Positions 56,824 through 64,000 of a stretch of DNA of 64,000 nt are shown piece after piece (position 1 is the stretch's first letter; each line of letters opens with the position of its first letter). Below the pieces are notes generated by a model, which saw only the letters and a list, made by a program, of their open reading frames with translations, was not told the origin of the DNA and did no database searches. The position numbers and the translations under genes are program-made. The stretch is from Muribaculaceae bacterium (GTDB lineage Bacteria > Bacteroidota > Bacteroidia > Bacteroidales > Muribaculaceae): contig JAGASI010000011.1 in the NCBI GenBank assembly GCA_017621845.1, positions 1-64,000 of the forward strand, in the 5' to 3' direction.

Positions 56824-57462
56824 ATGAAACATCTCAAAACAATCATCGCAGTGGTGGCTATGGTTCTGCTCTTCGGAGCAAACCGAGCCTCTGCCCAGTG
56901 GACGGTAATCGACCCGTCGAACATCGCCCAGAGTATTGTAAACAACTCTAAATCACTCGTTCAGGAGTCAACGACGGCGACGAACATGGTGAAGAATTTT
57001 CAGGAAACCGTGAAAATTTACCAGCAGGCGAAGAAATATTACGATGCACTTCAGTCGGTCAACAACCTTGTCCGCGATGCCCGCAAGGTACAGCAGACAA
57101 TTCTGATGCTCGGCAATATCTCAGGATATTACGTCAACAATTTCCAGAAGATGCTGACAGACCCGAACTTCACGAGTGCCGAACTCTCCGCCATCGCCTC
57201 CGGCTACACGAGGATTCTGGAGGAAGCCAACGGTGTGCTGACGGATCTGAAACAGGTGGTCAACATCACGACTCTCTCCATGACGGACAAGGACCGTATG
57301 GATGTGGTCGATGATTGCTACAAGGAGATGAAAAGGCTGAAGAACCTTACCGCCTACTACACAAACAAGAACATCTCCGTGTCATACCTGCGGGCAAAGA
57401 AAAAGGCAGATACCCAGCGTGTCGTCAACCTCTATGGTGACGGCTCTGAAAAATACTGGTAA
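56824..57462 (+). CDS. traI: TraI (DUF4141)
   Basis: 212 residues with a signal peptide (about 1-24) and a long helical region (VKNFQETVKIYQQAKKYYDALQ) typical of the DUF4141/TraI family, which resembles VirB5-like periplasmic components. Operon order traI-traJ is standard. Confidence 0.88.
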   Translation: MKHLKTIIAVVAMVLLFGANRASAQWTVIDPSNIAQSIVNNSKSLVQESTTATNMVKNFQETVKIYQQAKKYYDALQSVNNLVRDARKVQQTILMLGNISGYYVNNFQKMLTDPNFTSAELSAIASGYTRILEEANGVLTDLKQVVNITTLSMTDKDRMDVVDDCYKEMKRLKNLTAYYTNKNISVSYLRAKKKADTQRVVNLYGDGSEKYW

Positions 57463-57467
57463 CACCT

Positions 57468-58481
57468 ATGCTTTGCGCGATAGATTTTGACAATCTGCAC
57501 ACCGTCCTCCGCTCGCTATATGACGAGATGATGCCGTTGTGCAGCGACATGGCAGGAGTGGCCCAGGCGATAGCCGGACTCGGCGCACTGTTCTACGTGG
57601 CGGTGCGCATCTGGAAATCGCTTGCCGCCGCTGAGCCGGTGGATGTTTTTCCTCTGTTGCGTCCTTTTGCCATCGGACTGTGCATCATGTTTTTCCCGAC
57701 AATCGTACTCGGCACCATCAATTCAGTGATGCAGCCGATTGTTCAGGGTACGGCGACGATGCTCGAAGGTCAGACCCTCGATATGCAGCATTACCGCGAG
57801 GAGAAAGACAGGCTGGAGTATGAGGCCATGATGAATGACCCATCGACAGCTTACCTCGTGGATGATGCTGAGTTTGACCGGCAGATAGATGAACTTGGAG
57901 TGACGGAAGTGGGCACCGCAGCCGGAATGTATATCGAGCGTGGTATGTATAAAGTCAAGAAGGCAATCCAGAACTTCTTTCGGGAACTGCTGGAGATGCT
58001 CTTTCAGGCGGCATCACTAACCATCGACACGATAAGGACATTCTTTCTCATTGTCTTGGCGATACTCGGACCGATTGCTTTTGCCATATCGGTGTGGGAC
58101 GGGTTCCAGTCAACCATGACAATGTGGATTCAGCGATACATACAGACATATCTATGGCTTCCGGTCGCGGACCTGTTTTCGACGATATTGGCGAAAATTC
58201 AGGTTCTGATGCTCCAGAACGACATATCTGAGCTGACCAACAACCCCAATGTAAACCTCGATAGTTCAAATACTTGCTACACGATATTTATGATTATCGG
58301 CATCATCGGGTATTTCACAATCCCGACCGTGGCAGGCTGGATTATTCAGGCCGGTGGCGGTATGGGTGCCTACGGCAGACATATCAACTCCGTGGGTATG
58401 CAGGGCGGTTCAGCCATAGCAGGTGTCGCAGGATCAGCGGCTGGAAACGTGGCAGGTCGTGTCGGAAAACTTCTGAAGTAA
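57468..58481 (+). CDS. traJ: TraJ (VirB6-like)
   Basis: 337 residues. Several transmembrane segments (about 30-44, 60-90, 180-210, 268-290) and a Gly/Ala-rich tail. The core LTIDTIRTFFLIVLAILGPIA matches the conserved membrane region of TraJ proteins. It forms part of the inner-membrane channel. Confidence 0.88.
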   Translation: MLCAIDFDNLHTVLRSLYDEMMPLCSDMAGVAQAIAGLGALFYVAVRIWKSLAAAEPVDVFPLLRPFAIGLCIMFFPTIVLGTINSVMQPIVQGTATMLEGQTLDMQHYREEKDRLEYEAMMNDPSTAYLVDDAEFDRQIDELGVTEVGTAAGMYIERGMYKVKKAIQNFFRELLEMLFQAASLTIDTIRTFFLIVLAILGPIAFAISVWDGFQSTMTMWIQRYIQTYLWLPVADLFSTILAKIQVLMLQNDISELTNNPNVNLDSSNTCYTIFMIIGIIGYFTIPTVAGWIIQAGGGMGAYGRHINSVGMQGGSAIAGVAGSAAGNVAGRVGKLLK

Positions 58482-58482
58482 T

Positions 58483-59112
58483 ATGAAAATGGAATTCAAA
58501 TCACTGAAAAACATCGAGTCGTCGTTCCGGCAGATACGTCTTTTCGGAGTTGTCTTTGTGAGTCTTTGCGCTGTGGTGGCGGTCGCCGCTGTGGTGCTGT
58601 CTCTGAACTTCGCCGAGAAGCAGCGAGAGAAAATATATGTCCTCGACAATGGCAAGTCCCTTATGCTTGCCTTGTCGCAGGACATGGAACAGAACCGTCC
58701 GGCAGAAGCGCGCGAACACGTTCGCCGCTTCCATGAGTTGTTCTTCACACTTTCGCCTGAAAAATCAGCCATCGAACATAATGTGAGCCGTGCACTGTTG
58801 CTCGCCGACAAGAGTGCATATAACTACTACCGGGATTTCACGGAGCAGGGATATTATAACCGCATTATCGCCGGCAACATCAATCAGGTGCTGAAGGTAG
58901 ATAGCGTGGTGGTGAATTTCACCAACTATCCCTACGACGTGAGGACTTACGCAAAGCAGATGATTATCCGCCAGAGCAATGTCACCGAGAGGTCGCTGGT
59001 CAGCAGTTGCAAGCTGAAGAACTCCGGACGCTCCGACGACAATCCCAACGGATTCATCATCGAGAACTTTACCGTAATCGAAAACAAAGATATACTGACA
59101 ATTAAGAAATGA
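58483..59112 (+). CDS. traK: TraK (VirB8-like)
   Basis: 209 residues with one N-terminal TM helix (about 22-42) and a periplasmic domain. FKSLKNIESSFRQIRLFG and HELFFTLSP are conserved features of TraK. VirB8-like bridge in the channel. Overlaps traL by 4 bp. Confidence 0.9.
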   Translation: MKMEFKSLKNIESSFRQIRLFGVVFVSLCAVVAVAAVVLSLNFAEKQREKIYVLDNGKSLMLALSQDMEQNRPAEAREHVRRFHELFFTLSPEKSAIEHNVSRALLLADKSAYNYYRDFTEQGYYNRIIAGNINQVLKVDSVVVNFTNYPYDVRTYAKQMIIRQSNVTERSLVSSCKLKNSGRSDDNPNGFIIENFTVIENKDILTIKK

Positions 59113-59423
59113 ACCTCAAAACTCTTAAAGAGAAAATCGGACTCCTTTATAATAAGGTGTCCAGCCGCAAAGAGAGTGCTGTAGAGTATGTTCGTCGCAA
59201 ATGCGACGACATACCTCCGCAGAAGCGATTTCGGGTCGTGGCTGTGGCTTTCGTCTTGTTTGCCTTGCTCGCTCTCTTTGTCTTCGGTAAGTCAATATAT
59301 AACATCTACAACGGGGTGCATAGCAACCCCGACTTCGGCACCATAAAGCAGATGCCGATGCCCGAAAAGGGCGACAAACCAACACCGGAAATTTTCTATG
59401 GATCTGAAGACGCTATGGAATAA
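59109..59423 (+). CDS. traL: TraL (DUF3989)
   Basis: 104 residues: basic N-terminus, one TM helix (about 45-62), short periplasmic tail. Matches the DUF3989/TraL position and pattern. Its last 26 nt overlap traM in another frame. Confidence 0.82.
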   Translation: MNLKTLKEKIGLLYNKVSSRKESAVEYVRRKCDDIPPQKRFRVVAVAFVLFALLALFVFGKSIYNIYNGVHSNPDFGTIKQMPMPEKGDKPTPEIFYGSEDAME

Positions 59424-60573
59424 ACTCAGAAGACCCACTACCGAGGCGGAGCGGAAGATGCGGATGAAGTATCTCGTGGCTTTCCCCGCGATGTTCCTTA
59501 CTACCGGCATTATCCTGTGGCTGATATTCGACAGTTTCGGCGACGGAGCCGCTACCAAGACAAGCGGTTTCAACCAGAATATGCCGGAGCCTGACGCGAA
59601 GGAGATTGTCAGCGACAAGCGAGACGCCTACGCAACGCAGAAGGATACAATCAATGTGACTGCCGAAAGTATCCCGCTTGTGGATTCTGTTCCCAAAGTG
59701 CGGGAGGAAACTCAGCCTAATATGGTGGAGGCTTCAAATCTGGCGTATCAGGAGATACAGGCTTCGCTCGATGATTTTTTCATCCCTGAGAACACCGAGG
59801 TTACGCAGGTAGCGGAACTTCAAGCCCGCATCGATGAGCTGGAGGCTCAGAATCTGATGGCACAGCAGCAGGTCCAGCAGCCCAACGAGATGGAGCTGAT
59901 GGAACAGTCTTACAAGCTCGCGGCGCAGTATCTCGGCACCGGTGGCGGTCAGCAGGCGGTGATTGTCGATGAACCGGAAAAGGAACGGAAAGTCATGCCC
60001 GTCAATCAGGTGAACCGCAATGTTGTATCTTCTCTCAGTGCCTTAACCGATAATGCCCGCTCGTTCTCTACAGCTGTCGGCACAAAACGCACAAATTTCA
60101 AGAACACCATATCAGCTTGTGTAGCCTCTGACCAATCTATTACCGACGGGCAGAGCGTCAGGCTCCGCACGCTCGAACCTATGTGGATTGGCAACTCCCT
60201 GTTACCAAAGAATACCACTGTGGTGGGAGTTGCGCGGTTGCAGGGAGAGCGTCTTGAAATCAAGGTCGAGTCTATCGAGGCTCTCGGCTGCATCATGGAG
60301 GTTGACCTTACGGTATATGACTCCGACGGTCAGGAAGGAATCAATATTCCCAACTCTATGGAGAGCGATGCGCTCCATGAAATTGGCGCCAACATGGGAA
60401 GTACGATGGGCAGTTCCATCAACCTGACCACTAACGCCGGTGCGCAGCTCGCCTCCGATGTCGGCAAAGGACTTATCAACGGAGTCAGCCAGTATCTCAA
60501 CAAGAAACTGCGCACGGTGAAAGTCCATCTGAAATCCGGCTACAAAATCATGCTCAAGCAGAACGAGCAGTAA
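59398..60573 (+). CDS. traM: TraM (VirB10-like)
   Basis: 391 residues. TM helix at about 24-42, coiled coil about 130-165, and a C-terminal domain (RLRTLEPMWIGNSLLPKNT) typical of TraM/VirB10-like core subunits that span the periplasm. Starts inside traL by a 26-nt overlap. Confidence 0.9.
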   Translation: MDLKTLWNKLRRPTTEAERKMRMKYLVAFPAMFLTTGIILWLIFDSFGDGAATKTSGFNQNMPEPDAKEIVSDKRDAYATQKDTINVTAESIPLVDSVPKVREETQPNMVEASNLAYQEIQASLDDFFIPENTEVTQVAELQARIDELEAQNLMAQQQVQQPNEMELMEQSYKLAAQYLGTGGGQQAVIVDEPEKERKVMPVNQVNRNVVSSLSALTDNARSFSTAVGTKRTNFKNTISACVASDQSITDGQSVRLRTLEPMWIGNSLLPKNTTVVGVARLQGERLEIKVESIEALGCIMEVDLTVYDSDGQEGINIPNSMESDALHEIGANMGSTMGSSINLTTNAGAQLASDVGKGLINGVSQYLNKKLRTVKVHLKSGYKIMLKQNEQ

Positions 60574-60599
60574 TCATCAACCAATCCCAACAACAACGA

Positions 60600-61601
60600 A
60601 TGAAAACAATTTCAAAAATCTTCGTTGCGGCAGTGGCACTCTTCGGAGTGGCCATTGCTGCCAACGCAAAAAATCCCGATAACACCGATAATAACGTGTC
60701 GTCTGAAAAAGTCGCCGAACATGACCTCAATGTCTATGGCGGCAACTATACCGACGGAGACAAGTTCAGCGGTCTGACCCGAAAAGTGGGCTTTGACCGC
60801 ATGATTCCCCCTCATGCACTGGAGGTTTGCTTCGACAAGACGACTCACATCATCTTCCCCTCGGAGGTCGTGTATGTGGACCTCGGTAACGAGAACCTTG
60901 TAGCGGGACTTGCCGACGGCGCGAAGAACGTGCTGCGTGTAAAATCCGCCTTCAAGTCGTTCAAGCAGGAAACCAACCTTTCGGTAATAACCGATGATGG
61001 GAGCTATTACACATTCAACGTGAAATTCTCCAAAGAGCCTCTGCTTTTGAGCATAGAAATGACGGATTTTCTCCATGACGGGGAATCGGTCAACCGTCCC
61101 AACAACGCGCAGGAGATCTATCTGGAGAAACTCGGTCAGGAGTCGCCGGTTCTGGTGAAGCTGATTATGAAGTCTATCTACAAGCAGAACAAGCGCGAAA
61201 TCAAGCATATCGGCTCCAAGCGTTTCGGTGTGCAGTTCCTTCTGAAATCCATACACACCAACAATGGGCTTCTTTACTTCCACACGGAACTGAAGAACAC
61301 CTCCAACATCGCTTTCGACATCGACTATGTGAGTTTCAAGATCGTGGACAAGAAGGTTATCAAGCGAACCGCCATGCAGGAACAGGTATTGGAACCTCTT
61401 CGCGCCCAGAACTATGTGACAGTGGTACATGGCAAGACTTCCGAAAGGACGGTGTTCGCTCTGGAGAAATTCACTATCCCCGATGACAAGCAGCTCGTTA
61501 TCGAGGTCGCCGAGAAGGAAGGCGGCCGCCATCAGTCCTTCGTGGTCGATAACGAGGACATCGTGAGAGCAAACGTAATCGACGAACTTTCAATCCAGTA
61601 A
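60600..61601 (+). CDS. traN: TraN (DUF4138, VirB9-like)
   Basis: 333 residues with a signal peptide (about 1-22). THIIFPSEVVYVDLGNE is the conserved N-terminal stretch of TraN. VirB9-like outer-membrane-complex component, paired with TraM. Confidence 0.92.
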   Translation: MKTISKIFVAAVALFGVAIAANAKNPDNTDNNVSSEKVAEHDLNVYGGNYTDGDKFSGLTRKVGFDRMIPPHALEVCFDKTTHIIFPSEVVYVDLGNENLVAGLADGAKNVLRVKSAFKSFKQETNLSVITDDGSYYTFNVKFSKEPLLLSIEMTDFLHDGESVNRPNNAQEIYLEKLGQESPVLVKLIMKSIYKQNKREIKHIGSKRFGVQFLLKSIHTNNGLLYFHTELKNTSNIAFDIDYVSFKIVDKKVIKRTAMQEQVLEPLRAQNYVTVVHGKTSERTVFALEKFTIPDDKQLVIEVAEKEGGRHQSFVVDNEDIVRANVIDELSIQ

Positions 61602-61606
61602 ATCCC

Positions 61607-62197
61607 ATGCCCATGAAGAAGATTCTTTCAATCTTCGCTGTGGCGGTGCTTTCCCTGTTCGCAGGGGAGGCATTCGCCCAGCGGAATCTCCCCGGAATGT
61701 CGGCGGTCGAGGTCCGTGCCGACATGGTAAACGGTTTTTATACCGGCAACTCCCGCAACTGCGGCTATAACCTCGGAGTGTTTTACTCTGTCATCAAGGG
61801 CAACAATGCAAATACTTGGTCTTTCGGCGGCGAATATCTCCAGACCTATAAGCCCTACGGCGAGAAAGGTCGTATCCCCGTGGCTCAGTTCACCGGCGAG
61901 GTCGGCTACAATCTTCGCATTGTCAGCGACTATTCGCAGACATTCCATCTTTATGGCGGTGTGTCGGCACTCGCAGGCTACGAGACGGTCAACTGGGGCG
62001 AGAGCGTCCTACGCGATGGCTCGACCATTCAGGCAAAAGACGCTTTCATCTATGGCGGTGCCGTTACCCTCTCGGCTGACTTCTTTCTCTCAGACCATGT
62101 GGCATTAGGTGCGCATCTGAAAGAGAAGTTTGTCTTCGGCAATGATACCGGACATTTCCTGTTCACATACGGCATCCACCTCAAGTATCAGTTTTAG
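61607..62197 (+). CDS. traO: TraO outer-membrane protein
   Basis: 196 residues with a signal peptide (start ATG 61607 or 61613) and a barrel-like pattern (GYNLRIVSDYSQTFHLYGG; terminal GIHLKYQF). TraO is a conserved outer-membrane protein of this transfer system. Confidence 0.88.
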   Translation: MPMKKILSIFAVAVLSLFAGEAFAQRNLPGMSAVEVRADMVNGFYTGNSRNCGYNLGVFYSVIKGNNANTWSFGGEYLQTYKPYGEKGRIPVAQFTGEVGYNLRIVSDYSQTFHLYGGVSALAGYETVNWGESVLRDGSTIQAKDAFIYGGAVTLSADFFLSDHVALGAHLKEKFVFGNDTGHFLFTYGIHLKYQF

Positions 62198-62200
62198 GTT

Positions 62201-62887
62201 ATGAGGTACACAAAGAATGACATTTCCCGTATTCCGCTTACGGAGTTCATGGCGGCTCTCGGCGAAAAGCCGGTCAAGGCTTTCGAAGACATGAAGCTAT
62301 ACCATGCACCGCAACGCGACGACCCGGAGCCGATGCTGGTGGTCGATACCAATACCAACCGATGGTATGACCATGCCACTGACCAAAGCGGAGACATCAT
62401 CGACCTTGCCGCACTGAAGATGAATCCTAACCTATACACGGATCCGAGAGACTTCATTATCAAGTACATGAACGACTATGAGCATGGCAAGGAACTTTCG
62501 GTAAAGGCGCGTCAGCCATTGGAACCAAAAGTGGTGACGCCGGACATCCGCAAAATCAGGCTCACTGACTTTATGAAAGCTTTGGGTCAGGAACATCCCG
62601 TGGCTGCCGACGGCAATCTCCGAATCTATAAGGCACCTTACGACCCGAAGGGTGATCCGACAATGGTAATCAACATCGAGACAAACCTCTGGCGTGATAC
62701 CAAATCCGGAGCATACGGTGGCATATATGACCTCGCATACGAGATGACAGGCTCAGCCAATATGCGTGAACTGAACATGTATATCGCCGGAGAGATGTCG
62801 AACATACAGAAAGTCAGCATCCGTCAGGAACCGAAAGAGCCTCCGAAGCAGGAAGCAGATAAACCGAAACGGAAGATGCGCCTATGA
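62201..62887 (+). CDS. Protein with two primase-type N-terminal (CHC2-like) domains, zinc ligands absent
   Basis: 228 residues. Two repeats share a pattern: IPLTEFMAALG...MKLYHAP...NRWYDHATDQSGDIIDLA and IRLTDFMKALG...LRIYKAP...NLWRDTKSGAYGGIYDLA. The same layout starts the adjacent TraP (ISLVEFLNQLG...FYAPYRSERKPSF). Canonical CHC2 cysteines are absent in all. It may be an accessory for template recognition by the primase. Overlaps traP by ATGA. Confidence 0.75.
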   Translation: MRYTKNDISRIPLTEFMAALGEKPVKAFEDMKLYHAPQRDDPEPMLVVDTNTNRWYDHATDQSGDIIDLAALKMNPNLYTDPRDFIIKYMNDYEHGKELSVKARQPLEPKVVTPDIRKIRLTDFMKALGQEHPVAADGNLRIYKAPYDPKGDPTMVINIETNLWRDTKSGAYGGIYDLAYEMTGSANMRELNMYIAGEMSNIQKVSIRQEPKEPPKQEADKPKRKMRL

Positions 62888-63750
62888 ACATAGACGAGAT
62901 CAAGAAAATCTCCCTTGTGGAGTTCCTGAATCAGTTGGGCTATCAGCCTACCGGCCGCGACAGCAAAGGTCTATGGTTTTACGCTCCGTATCGCAGTGAG
63001 AGAAAACCGTCGTTCCATGTCAATCCACGCAGGAATGTGTGGTTTGACTTTGGGACGGGCGCGGGCGGCGACATCTTCTCGCTTGCCGGAGAAATGTCCG
63101 GTGAAACGGACTTTTTGAGGCAGGCCGATTACATCGCGGAGAAGATGCGCCTCCCGGTCGCTAAGCCCTATACGCCAACGCCGTTTGTCGAGGAACCCTC
63201 TTTCGAGAATGTGAAGGTGTCGCGGCTTACTTCACCGGCTCTGCTGAAATATCTTGTAGACCGTGGTATCCCGAGAGAGATTGCCCAGCGATACTGCGTA
63301 CAGGTCGATTATGAGCTACACGGGAAAAAGTATTATGCCATCGGTTTCGAGAACAATGCACATGGCTATGAGCTGCGAAATCCTTTCTTCAAAGGGTCGT
63401 ATCCTCCGAAGCATATCACTCATATTGCCAACTGTCATGCACGATGCAATGTCTTCGAGGGGTTCATCGACTTCCTTTCGGCAGAACGCCTCGGTTTCAA
63501 CGATCGCATGGATTCGATAGTTCTCAATTCCGTTGCCAATGTCGCTAAAGCCATCACTCCGTTGGCTGACTATACCGTAATCCAGTGCTATCTTGACAAT
63601 GACACTGCCGGTCGTGCGGCTCTCGCCAGACTCCGGCGTGAGTTCGGCGATAAGGTCATGGACAAGTCGGCACTTTATCCAGACAACAAGGATCTGAACA
63701 ACTACCTTATGTCGCTCTATCCGAAAAAATCTTCAAAACTCAAACTCTGA
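62884..63750 (+). CDS. traP: TraP DNA primase
   Basis: 288 residues. N-terminal CHC2-type region (about 1-70) without the usual Cys ligands, then a TOPRIM-like core: CNVFEGFIDFLSA and VIQCYLDNDTAGRAA (the DxD motif). It probably primes complementary-strand synthesis in the recipient. Stop is 5 bp before traQ. Confidence 0.88.
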   Translation: MNIDEIKKISLVEFLNQLGYQPTGRDSKGLWFYAPYRSERKPSFHVNPRRNVWFDFGTGAGGDIFSLAGEMSGETDFLRQADYIAEKMRLPVAKPYTPTPFVEEPSFENVKVSRLTSPALLKYLVDRGIPREIAQRYCVQVDYELHGKKYYAIGFENNAHGYELRNPFFKGSYPPKHITHIANCHARCNVFEGFIDFLSAERLGFNDRMDSIVLNSVANVAKAITPLADYTVIQCYLDNDTAGRAALARLRREFGDKVMDKSALYPDNKDLNNYLMSLYPKKSSKLKL

Positions 63751-63755
63751 AAAAC

Positions 63756-64000
63756 GTGAAAACAATTCTCAACAAACTTGGCGGAATCCGCCTTACCACC
63801 GGCCGTTTCTTCGGCTTCTGGATTGCACTCTTTGCAATCGTCTTCGCAATGACCTCCTGCTCGGATGACCTCGATGTCCAGCAGTCCTATCCGTTCACTG
63901 TCGATGTGATGCCCTACGGCGACAAGATTGTCAAGGGGCAGACCGTTGAACTGCGCTTCGAGATCAAGCCGGAGGGCAACTATTCCAACACCCTCTACAC
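63756..64000 (+). CDS. traQ: TraQ (DUF3872), partial
   Basis: First 81 codons, cut by the window end. GTG start at 63756. Lipobox AMTSC gives a lipoprotein (Cys36), followed by DVQQSYPFTVDVMPYG typical of TraQ. It belongs to the end of the tra operon. Confidence 0.82.
   Translation, partial: MKTILNKLGGIRLTTGRFFGFWIALFAIVFAMTSCSDDLDVQQSYPFTVDVMPYGDKIVKGQTVELRFEIKPEGNYSNTLY

Larger units (their letters stand above)
28642..64000. mobile_element. Integrative conjugative element, CTnDOT-like transfer module (right end outside window)
   Basis: From just past tRNA-Leu to the window end, gene content is that of a Bacteroidetes ICE: RteB/RteC-like regulators, a DUF1896-helicase-topoisomerase block, mobA-mobB-mobC, and traA through traQ in canonical order. 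The left boundary at the tRNA is inferred from the change of gene content. No integrase or second tRNA-end copy is seen, so the right boundary and att sites are unproven. The mobC gene is split by a group II intron. Confidence 0.8.

Noticed and set aside
60612..61532. 306-codon minus-strand frame
   Set aside because: Antisense to traN within an uninterrupted tra operon; no family signature.
28642..64000. Search for a tyrosine or serine integrase
   Set aside because: No frame shows an integrase catalytic pattern (R..HxxR..Y) or resolvase motif, so I report its absence rather than a candidate.

Overview
The window is chromosomal DNA from a member of the Bacteroidales, most likely a gut Muribaculaceae- or Bacteroides-like organism. 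This rests on Bacteroidetes-type promoters (TAnnTTTG at -7, sometimes with TTTG about 20 nt upstream), lipoproteins, a DUF2027-Smr protein, streptopain-like C10 proteases with C-terminal modules resembling type IX secretion sorting domains, and a complete Bacteroidetes-type conjugation module. Species cannot be fixed by reading alone.

Positions 1-22.3 kb are ordinary host chromosome. Two paralogous secreted C10 cysteine proteases flank a family 2 glycosyltransferase. Next come a prolyl oligopeptidase, a lipoprotein, a metallo-beta-lactamase-fold hydrolase, a DEDDy exonuclease, a secreted Cys/Lys repeat protein, an outer-membrane barrel, ndk, an M23 peptidase, a DUF2027-Smr protein and an EFR1-type flavodoxin/ferredoxin fusion. 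A minus-strand cluster glyA-ispD-recG-lipoprotein ends this part. Positions 22.3-25.3 kb are a small accessory patch (KilA-N protein, short membrane protein, CX5R phosphatase, debris). Housekeeping genes resume with ruvX-def-ettA (minus strand) and a tRNA-Leu(CAG) at 28.56 kb.

From just after the tRNA-Leu to the right edge the window holds most of an integrative conjugative element (ICE) of the CTnDOT-like class. The left part carries a nitroreductase, an RteB-like regulator with a degenerate AAA+ core, an RteC-like protein and an HTH protein. A minus-strand block follows: HTH protein, DUF4099/DUF3945 protein, a type IA topoisomerase homologue whose catalytic residues are all replaced, DUF1896, and a 2149-residue methylase/helicase with two MutS-I domains. 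The mobilization genes mobA, mobB and mobC come next, with an oriT-like inverted-repeat cluster upstream of mobA. mobC is split by a 2.4-kb group II intron carrying its own reverse transcriptase/maturase. The tra operon (traA, two DUF3408 genes, traD-traQ) runs on the plus strand off the window end. No integrase is visible, so the element's other end must lie beyond 64 kb if it is intact.

The most unusual items are the in-frame group II intron in the coupling-protein gene, with readable EBS/IBS pairings; the active-site-dead topoisomerase homologue; the methylase/helicase with duplicated MutS-I domains; the RteB-like regulator lacking Walker B and GAFTGA residues; the protein before the primase built from two zinc-less primase-type N-terminal domains; and the Cys/Lys nonapeptide-repeat secreted protein.
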